A stretch of DNA of 64,000 bases from Bacteroidota bacterium (GTDB lineage: Bacteria; Bacteroidota; Bacteroidia; B-17B0; Aurantibacillaceae), in assembly GCA_013297775.1 (NCBI GenBank), contig JAAFIL010000010.1, forward strand, positions 1 to 64,000, read 5' to 3'. The notes beneath the pieces were generated by a model. The model was not told where the DNA came from, searched no databases, and worked only from the letters and a program-made list of their open reading frames with translations. A program made the position numbers and the translations under genes. Positions 19,127 to 25,213 of this stretch are shown piece after piece. Numbering within the stretch: the first letter of the stretch is position 1; each line of letters begins with the position of its first letter.

Positions 19127-19246
19127 TTAATTGAAACTATTCGCTTTTAGCGTAAGATTTTTAGGTTCTATAAATTGTTCAAGTATAATATTGTCTTTAT
19201 CCATATTTGTTGGAGCTCTTTGGTGTTCAAGTTTATCAATAATATT
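19127..19246 (-). pseudogene. Possible coding remnant (39 codons)
   Basis: On the minus strand, an open frame without a start ends in KLEHQRAPTNMDKDNIILEQ and FIEPKNLTLKANSFN plus stop. Its hydrophilic, protein-like composition suggests the tail of a lost gene. It is cut off a few bases before the structured element at 19255. I cannot name the family, and chance is possible. Confidence 0.25.
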
Positions 19247-19254
19247 TCAACCGA

Positions 19255-19410
19255 GATTATGCAATAGAAATCTATTACGAGCCGGAATCCCTTCAAAACA
19301 GGGTACTTCGCCACTTTTTCTTCTTCACCATAGCAACACTATGCCTCAGTCGAAAAAGTGCCTGTTTTATTGGGCTTTCACCTCTCACTACGATTCCTAT
19401 TGCATAATTC
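19255..19410 (-). repeat. Nested multi-stem inverted-repeat element (possible structured RNA)
   Basis: Outer arms ATTATGCAATAG / CTATTGCATAAT (12 bp) enclose GAATC/GATTC, then AAAACAGG/CCTGTTTT, then CACTTTTTC/GAAAAAGTG, then a small CATAG/CTATG hairpin, all in nested order. The minus strand carries purine-rich internal loops (GTGAGAGGTGAAAG, GGTGAAGAAG, GGCGAAGTA), as seen in structured RNAs. It could be a small RNA, an end of a mobile element, or a palindromic repeat. No open frame of note crosses it in a believable way. Confidence 0.5.
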
Positions 19411-19425
19411 CATCTAACTCATTTT
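19410..19425. repeat. 16-bp direct repeat, left copy
   Basis: CCATCTAACTCATTTT occurs here and again at 19650-19665. The two copies flank the palindromic element at 19454-19587. The distance (240 bp) and repeat length would be long for an insertion duplication. Confidence 0.6.
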
Positions 19426-19453
19426 TTAAGCGTTTCTTAATTCCTCTTTCCCC

Positions 19454-19587
19454 CTCGTCCTTGTTTGAGCGTTAGCGGAAACGAGGACAAGCTAAATGGG
19501 CGTTTGTAACGCCCACAGCATCACTTTATCTGCGTTACAAACGCAGTTCTCAAACGTCCTCGTTACGCTTCGCTAAACAAGGACGAG
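19454..19587. repeat. 134-bp palindromic REP/MITE-like element
   Basis: The outer arms CTCGTCCTTGTTT / AAACAAGGACGAG (19454-19466, 19575-19587) continue with mismatches into AACGAGGAC / GTCCTCGTT (19480-19488, 19556-19564). Inside are two small hairpins, GGGCGTTTGTAACGCCC (19498-19514) and CTGCGTTACAAACGCAG (19530-19546), whose 13-bp cores are also complementary to each other. It is richer in GC than its surroundings. Such paired palindromes resemble REP elements mobilised by REP-associated transposases; none is in the window. Confidence 0.7.
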
Positions 19588-19649
19588 ATAAAAATATTTC
19601 TAATCACTGCGGCAGGTTTTGTTTTGTGATAGATTTCAACGGTCTATCT

Positions 19650-19665
19650 CCATCTAACTCATTTT
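19650..19665. repeat. 16-bp direct repeat, right copy
   Basis: Second copy of CCATCTAACTCATTTT (first at 19410). On the minus strand both copies read as part of similar short frames ending in NELDG, so this may be a duplicated gene end instead of an insertion footprint. Confidence 0.6.
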
Positions 19666-19703
19666 CAAATTTTGATTTTAAACATTTTACAGAGTTAGCT
19701 ATT

Positions 19704-19907
19704 TTATTCTAAAGTGTCCGATTTCTTGAAATCTCGATTCAAGTACTCCAATCCCAATTGTCCAAAAATGCGTTCCACACTATTTTTTATTTATATGAGG
19801 GAACTCTTCCTGAATTTACTTTCTTGAAAACTTGAGACGACGTGAGTTAATCTATTAAGAAGTAGTTTTGCTAAATTGGAATAAACGGTATTCTTAGGCG
19901 AAAACAT
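19704..19907 (-). pseudogene. TAATG-coupled small frame with internal stop
   Basis: The ATG (19907-19905) overlaps the TAA stop of the upstream toxin-like gene by one base (TAATG), a usual sign of translational coupling. The frame reads MFSPKNTVYSNLAKLLL... for 38 codons to a TAA (19793-19791). It then continues in the same frame for 28 codons (IKNSVERIFGQLGLEYLNRD, then FKKSDTLE) to a second TAA. The continuation looks protein-like, so a 66-codon partner gene broken by one stop is possible. A real 38-aa protein is the other option. A toxin's neighbour in this position could be an immunity gene, but that is inference. Confidence 0.35.
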
Positions 19908-20986
19908 TATATTAATTTTCCAGTTACTTTATCATATCTTTTAATGTCGTTTTTTAATTTATTTTTTACCTTATCGGATTGCAACGTATTTAAATTCAAT
20001 TGATCTACTTTGTTTTCTGCTTCACTATCTTTCCAATTCGCATAGTTTTGGTGCTCAGCGTCTTCTCTTGTTGCTGAACCAGTTTTTTGAATTTTATCTA
20101 CCTCCTTATGTCCGTCTGAGTTATTTCTAATGTATTGTAAAATAGGTTCCCATTTTTCAGCATGTACGTGCCATTCGTGTAATAGGGTGGTGTATAACTC
20201 TTCAATAGTTTTGTTTACCGATAAATTTAAGGTTATAACTACTCGAAACGAAACATCGCTTGGAATAGTTTGTGAAGGATTATGAAGAAATAAGTCGGTA
20301 AACTGATCGTAATTGCTGCCCTTGTAACCATTCGTGCCAATATATACATTGGTTGAACCGTAGTGCGGTGCTACGGTTGAAAATGAGTTTTTAGAGATAC
20401 CATGAAATACAACCTGGTTTTGTGAACCTGTTGCTAAAAAAGAAGAACCAATAACCTTCGAAATCATTGTATCACAAGCAGTATGAAATCGTTCTCCCAT
20501 TTTCGTGGTTAATCCTTTTGCTTCTATTTTTTCGGTAGTTAATTGTGTTACAGGTTTTAACTGCAAGGAATGGGAGGTATTCGTTTGCGTTAGGCTTTTA
20601 TCGTTTGTTTCAGTACCTTTTAATTGTGAGGCTTTGTAGCCCATTTGATCGGCTTCTGTTTCTAAGTTTTTATCGTCATTTACAAAAACGGATTTTGTAT
20701 TGGCAGGCTCTGTAGTTACGAGTTTCGATTTTTGCTGCAATACCTGTTGCTTAGTGTTGGCAGCATGTTTTTCTTTTGTTTGAATTAACGTTAGTGCGTT
20801 GGGTTTTAAACTTGTCTTAAAACCTTTATCCTTTTTTTGAACAGACGCATTTGCACCAAGTTGCAATTGACTATGAGCTTGAGCAACCGGACGATTATCT
20901 TCTAGTAAAGTTTTAGAAGGCGGAACTTTAGTAGTTCTCGCTTTATCTAACGGAATATTATCTTCTTTTGTTTTAAAATATTTCAT
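19907..20986 (-). CDS. Orphan eCIS/polymorphic-toxin-like effector candidate
   Basis: A 359-aa hydrophilic protein with no signal peptide or membrane segment; start ATG at 20986. The N-terminal ~130 residues look like the leader of DUF4157-type effectors: LLEDNRPVAQAHSQLQ (about 27-42) and FVNDDKNLETEADQMGYKA (about 101-119). In those proteins this tail follows an HExxH metalloprotease-like core, which is absent here. The C-terminal domain (about 160-359) is unlike anything I can name. It has ELYTTLLHEWHVHAEKW (about 263-279), a His/Glu-rich stretch that could bind metal, and HQNYANWKDSEAENK near the end. A delivered toxin is plausible by analogy, yet no injection-system gene is in the window. 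Confidence 0.55.
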   Translation of the reverse strand: MKYFKTKEDNIPLDKARTTKVPPSKTLLEDNRPVAQAHSQLQLGANASVQKKDKGFKTSLKPNALTLIQTKEKHAANTKQQVLQQKSKLVTTEPANTKSVFVNDDKNLETEADQMGYKASQLKGTETNDKSLTQTNTSHSLQLKPVTQLTTEKIEAKGLTTKMGERFHTACDTMISKVIGSSFLATGSQNQVVFHGISKNSFSTVAPHYGSTNVYIGTNGYKGSNYDQFTDLFLHNPSQTIPSDVSFRVVITLNLSVNKTIEELYTTLLHEWHVHAEKWEPILQYIRNNSDGHKEVDKIQKTGSATREDAEHQNYANWKDSEAENKVDQLNLNTLQSDKVKNKLKNDIKRYDKVTGKLI

Positions 20987-21096
20987 AACCAAAGAATAGT
21001 TTCTTGACGTGATGCAATTGTATTTATGAAATCACGAAAGGTACAATTTTTCCTAAACTAAAGATAGCCATTTTACCGAAAGTAAAACCATTAACA

Positions 21097-22671
21097 CTAA
21101 CGCTCAATAATCAATACTTGACTTGTATCTAATCCATTATGTTTTAGCCAAACTTGTAAGCCTTCTCTATCTTGCTTATTCCAAAAAGTATAAAAAACTG
21201 GATTGGCAAAACTCGAATATACATTTACTGTTTTAATGTTTAATTGATAGGCTGCTAACATGGCGTCCAATTGCCAATTATTAAACTCGCTATCATCACG
21301 TTGTTTCATTACTAAAGCAAATGCCTTGTGTTTCGACGAATTATAATTGGCTTTTACGCGGTTAGTAATCCATTTAGTACGCCTGTTACTTAAATAAATT
21401 TTAGTTCTACCAAAGGCCTCCCAATTATTACGTTGATCGAAAAAAGATAAAATTAAAAAAGCAGTACAAACCAATGCTAAAACAAATGGTTTGCGCTGAC
21501 CGACCCATAACTGTAAACTATACACCGTAATAAATACAAAAAAGAACAATTGGATGTTAATAATGCGTGTAACCACCCTTACTGCCGATAATCCTGGTAG
21601 TTTTCTGAAAAAATAGAATAAGGAATGGTCATTGATTTTAATGAAGCAAACGCTTATTAATACCAATGTAATACTCATTAAGAGCAACAAGGTTGTGCGG
21701 CGTTTAAAAATAGTTAATGGAAGTAACAACATTCCCAAACAAATCAATCCACCCGGAAATAAAACATGTAACCAACCTGAAGGATTCGAGTTTAAACCGA
21801 AATCGTAAAATGGCCAATAGGCCGTACCATAAAAAGGACGTAAGTATGACCCCCAAGAGGGAATGGTTATCGAAATTTCGTCGTAACTGGCATAAGGCGT
21901 ATTAAGCGTGCGCAGGTAATAAGGATATAACAAGGGCAACAATAGCAAAACGAAAACACAAAAAATACCTAGTATTTTTAAAAGTAATGGTTTATTCCAA
22001 CGAAAGGTTTTACGGTGACACCAATAACTGACCAAACCAAAAAACAAAGCCGAATACATCAATAACACACCCATGTAAATCGTTAAATAAAATTGAAAGA
22101 CCAGTGCCAGTGCAAAATACAGAGCGTATTTGCTTTGCTGCGTATCAAAAAATTTAGCCAAAAACATAAAGCATAACGGAATCATGTAACGTGCACTCAT
22201 TTGAATGTGTACATATTGCCCCATTAATGCTAAGGAAAACGTAAATAGAAATGCAGCTAACAAGGCGAACCATTTATCTTTTAAGAAATACCGAAAGCCT
22301 ATAAAGCCACAAATAAAATTAAGGCAACACGTAACCAGCAACCAAGCCTGAAAACTATGGTGAACCGATATCCCCAAGGCTCTAAAAAGAGCATAAAAGG
22401 GTAAATTGCCTAACACATTATCCGAGTAAGTGATGGCATTGGGTTCGGGAAACATAAATTTAGCTTGAAAAACCCCATCTGTATTGCCGCACAGCCATTG
22501 CCAGTTGTGTTCTAAAATACAATTGATAAAACGTACATCGCAAAAATCGCCAGGAATGTTGCTAAAATTATTTCCTAATAGTTGAAGAATTGAAAATTTC
22601 AATCCTAGATAAAGGGTAGCAAAAAATAGCAGAATGAAGAAAAGTGTATTAAAATAAGGTATGGATTTCAT
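21097..22671 (-). CDS. Polytopic membrane protein, GT-C glycosyltransferase-like
   Basis: A 524-aa protein with about 11-12 hydrophobic segments. The first periplasmic loop has GDFCDVRF (about 41-48), an acidic D-x3-D pair of the kind that GT-C glycosyltransferases use in catalysis, followed by MFPEPNAITYSDN. A soluble C-terminal tail of about 130 residues follows the last segment. GT-C enzymes use lipid-linked sugars on the outer face of the inner membrane. The assignment rests on topology and the loop motif only. It lies 12 bases after the LuxR-type regulator gene, so the two may share a transcript. Confidence 0.55.
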   Translation of the reverse strand: MKSIPYFNTLFFILLFFATLYLGLKFSILQLLGNNFSNIPGDFCDVRFINCILEHNWQWLCGNTDGVFQAKFMFPEPNAITYSDNVLGNLPFYALFRALGISVHHSFQAWLLVTCCLNFICGFIGFRYFLKDKWFALLAAFLFTFSLALMGQYVHIQMSARYMIPLCFMFLAKFFDTQQSKYALYFALALVFQFYLTIYMGVLLMYSALFFGLVSYWCHRKTFRWNKPLLLKILGIFCVFVLLLLPLLYPYYLRTLNTPYASYDEISITIPSWGSYLRPFYGTAYWPFYDFGLNSNPSGWLHVLFPGGLICLGMLLLPLTIFKRRTTLLLLMSITLVLISVCFIKINDHSLFYFFRKLPGLSAVRVVTRIINIQLFFFVFITVYSLQLWVGQRKPFVLALVCTAFLILSFFDQRNNWEAFGRTKIYLSNRRTKWITNRVKANYNSSKHKAFALVMKQRDDSEFNNWQLDAMLAAYQLNIKTVNVYSSFANPVFYTFWNKQDREGLQVWLKHNGLDTSQVLIIER

Positions 22672-22683
22672 CTACCGAAGATT

Positions 22684-23358
22684 TTAAAACAAATCGTAAT
22701 TTGTTTCTTCTAAAATACGGTTTTTAACAGCAAACATAACAACACCAGCAGTATTGTTAACGCCCAATTTAGTCATTACATTTCGGCGATGCGTGTTAAC
22801 GGTGTGTGTACTTAAATGTAATTTATCGGCAATTTGTTTATTCGATAAGCCTAGGGCAATTTCGCGTATAACGTCAATTTCGCGATCGGTAACCGAAAAA
22901 CCATCACAATTAAGCGATTTAATGAATGCATTGCTAGGTTTAATTTCTTCGTTAGCACTTATTAAACCAACAATTTTACCACAAACAAACCGCTGACCAC
23001 TCAGTGTCGCATTAATAGCCTCTAATATTTCGGTTTTATCGCACTCTTTTAAAACATAAGCGTTAACGCCAATAGATAAAGCCGACGCTGACTCAGCTTT
23101 GCTTAAAGTATCGGTTATTAAAAGCGTTTGCATTTTTTTATAGCGAGCCACTACATTTTTTAATTGTAAATGACTCATTCCTAACGAAAGGTGGTCAACA
23201 ATTAATAAATGCGGACGCGATAAGTGTAATTGTTGAACTAAATCTTTAGTATCGCCACAAACCGAAGGCACAATTTCAAAGCCTTTTAAGCCACCAATGA
23301 GGAGTTCTAAACCTATTCGGGATAGGTAATTTTTGTCGGCTATTAATACTCTTGTCAC
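22684..23358 (-). CDS. NarL/LuxR-family response regulator, orphan
   Basis: A 224-aa protein starting at GTG. The receiver domain (1-120) has the phospho-acceptor Asp55 in LLIVDHLSLG, Thr/Asp in LLITDT and Lys in AYVLKECDK. The usual acidic pair near the N-terminus is reduced to one residue (VLIADKNYL, where DD is normal), which may weaken Mg binding. A LuxR-type HTH occupies about 155-215: VTDREIDVIREIALGLSNKQ, then IADKLHLSTHTVNTHRRNV. No histidine kinase is adjacent. It is followed at 12 bases by the membrane protein gene. Confidence 0.88.
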   Translation of the reverse strand: MTRVLIADKNYLSRIGLELLIGGLKGFEIVPSVCGDTKDLVQQLHLSRPHLLIVDHLSLGMSHLQLKNVVARYKKMQTLLITDTLSKAESASALSIGVNAYVLKECDKTEILEAINATLSGQRFVCGKIVGLISANEEIKPSNAFIKSLNCDGFSVTDREIDVIREIALGLSNKQIADKLHLSTHTVNTHRRNVMTKLGVNNTAGVVMFAVKNRILEETNYDLF

Positions 23359-23404
23359 TTAATTAGATTTAATCTATCAAAGGTAATTATTTTTAGTTTC
23401 AAAC

Positions 23405-24325
23405 TTATATTTTAAATGTTAAACCTTCTTCGGCAATTTCGGTATTTCTAAAACTGCTTCGCGCCTCGCTTAAAAAACGAACGGTGCTATCGTAGCGCGA
23501 ACTAAAATGCCCAATAATAAGTTTTTGAACATTGGCACGCTTGGCAATAGACGCCGCTTGTTTGGCCGTTGAATGAAACGTTTGTTTAGCACGTTTGGTA
23601 TTATCGCTTAAAAACGTGGCTTCGTGATATAATAAATTTACATTTTCAATATACGGCACCACTCCTCTGTCAGAGATCGTATCGCTGCAATAGGCATAAC
23701 TTCGTGGCGTGGCTGGGTCAGTGGTAAGTTTATTATTTTTTACAATTTGACCTAAATCATTATGCGCATCTAATCCTTTTTTGAGTTTCGGAATTTCAGC
23801 CGCCGAAACCTTAAATTTTTTCAGCTTATCCATATTAATTTTTCGAGGCAATGGCTTTTCTTGAAACAAAAACCCAGTACAATAAATGCGGTGGCGCAAA
23901 GGAAACGAAGACACTTTTACTTTATCGTCTTCAAACAAAAGGTTTAAACCATTATCGTGGGTGTAATGCCAAACCAATTCGTAATTTAAGCGCGATTCAG
24001 AGGCTTCTAAAATAACTTCTATAACTGGCCTTAGTTCTTTTGGTCCAAAAATATGGAGTGGGTTTTTTCGACCTAGCAATTGCATAGTACTCAACAAACC
24101 TGGCAAACCATAAAAATGATCGCCGTGCATGTGCGTAATAAAAATATGGTTTATTTTTTGCATTTTAGCTTTGTACCTGCGCAACTGCATTTGCGTTGCT
24201 TCGCCACAATCAATCAAAAAATAACGTTCTACAATATTTAAAAGCTGGGCACTTGGGTTCCGCTTTGCTGTAGGTGAGGCTGCTCCTGAGCCTAAAATCA
24301 ATAGTTCAAATGTTTGTCCGTTCAT
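23405..24325 (-). CDS. rnz: Ribonuclease Z
   Basis: A 306-aa metallo-beta-lactamase-fold nuclease that removes 3' trailers from tRNA precursors. Seen: LILGSGAASPTAKRNPSAQL (about 9-28), the zinc motif THMHGDH (64-70), LYHEATF, and the distal HFSSRY motif (about 272-277). The fully conserved short-form length is kept. CCA is not encoded in the two tRNAs of this window, so such processing is needed. Its ATG overlaps the stop of the upstream T9SS gene by one base (TAATG). Confidence 0.93.
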   Translation of the reverse strand: MNGQTFELLILGSGAASPTAKRNPSAQLLNIVERYFLIDCGEATQMQLRRYKAKMQKINHIFITHMHGDHFYGLPGLLSTMQLLGRKNPLHIFGPKELRPVIEVILEASESRLNYELVWHYTHDNGLNLLFEDDKVKVSSFPLRHRIYCTGFLFQEKPLPRKINMDKLKKFKVSAAEIPKLKKGLDAHNDLGQIVKNNKLTTDPATPRSYAYCSDTISDRGVVPYIENVNLLYHEATFLSDNTKRAKQTFHSTAKQAASIAKRANVQKLIIGHFSSRYDSTVRFLSEARSSFRNTEIAEEGLTFKI

Positions 24326-25161
24326 TAACGATTACCTGCTAAAATCATACGCTTCGTTTCAGAATACTGTTTATATTTAACAGTATAAAAATAAATACCA
24401 CTGTTCCATTCTGTGGTATTTAATGCTATTTCATTCTCTCCTACTTTGGTAGTGAAAGAGGTGTTATAAATAATTTGCCCCAACATATTGTGAACTGTAA
24501 GTTTGGCTTGCGATTCGTCTTGAACAGAAAATTTAATGCTAGTGCTACTCACAAATGGATTGGGTAAATTGGTTAGCCCCATCGTTTTGGTTGTTACTTC
24601 TTCTTTTAAGCCAACGGTATTCGGATTTATTTTAATAATATAATACGCTAAATTTTGTGGCTGCGAAAACGTACCCGTGCCCCCATTATAGTTGGGTGTA
24701 TTAGGACACGAACCAAATGCCAAAGTTAAGAAAGGAGCTACACGAAATTGAACCGTATAAGTTCCGGCGGTGGTAGGCGTACCCGATATAAATGAACACG
24801 TATTAGCATTACCAGGGTAGCGATAAGTTCCAGATGAAACACTAACCGATGGCCCAGCCGAAAAAGTTAAACCCGCTGGTAAATTAAAATTGGTAAAGCC
24901 CGCTGGCGTGGTTAGTTCAATGCGCGTAAAACAAAGCGTTTGACCCAAAGCAATAGTATCTTTTGGTACTTTTACTGTAATATTTTGAAAATACGGAAGC
25001 CCCACAGTGCCTTGCACAAAGTTGGTGGCACTATCAGGAAAAATACCACTTTTGGCAGAAGCCACAAAAACAGGGTTTAACGAACAGGTGTTTTGAGCAA
25101 TACCAAAAAAACCAAAGCCTATTAAAACTAAAAATAAGGATGCGCTGTAAATACGTTTCAT
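24325..25161 (-). CDS. T9SS type A sorting-domain protein
   Basis: 278 aa. Signal peptide (~1-22, ending GIAQ), a Gly/Thr/Pro/Ser-rich body of about 170 residues with several Cys (CSLNP, CFTRIEL, CSFISG, CPNTP) and PTTAGTYTVQFRV resembling an Ig-like repeat. A type IX sorting domain closes it (NLPNPFVSSTSIKFSV, KLTVHNMLGQIIYN, WNSGIYFYTVKY, KRMILAGNR). It is secreted to the surface or medium; its function is unknown. It is coupled to rnz downstream by a one-base overlap, which looks like a placement accident and not a shared pathway. Confidence 0.82.
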   Translation of the reverse strand: MKRIYSASLFLVLIGFGFFGIAQNTCSLNPVFVASAKSGIFPDSATNFVQGTVGLPYFQNITVKVPKDTIALGQTLCFTRIELTTPAGFTNFNLPAGLTFSAGPSVSVSSGTYRYPGNANTCSFISGTPTTAGTYTVQFRVAPFLTLAFGSCPNTPNYNGGTGTFSQPQNLAYYIIKINPNTVGLKEEVTTKTMGLTNLPNPFVSSTSIKFSVQDESQAKLTVHNMLGQIIYNTSFTTKVGENEIALNTTEWNSGIYFYTVKYKQYSETKRMILAGNR

Positions 25162-25213
25162 AACAACAATTTTGTTAGTTTATAAAATTACAAAGGATTA
25201 AATAGAAAACCAA

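Noticed and set aside
19131-19475. 114-codon plus-strand frame
   Set aside because: It starts at TTG and is read through two palindromic elements; the Ser/Leu/Phe-rich product looks like chance.
18998-19906. Integron-like attC sites or cassette array
   Set aside because: ATCTAAC-like cores are present but the paired GTTRRRY cores and cassettes are not; palindromic repeats explain the signal better.
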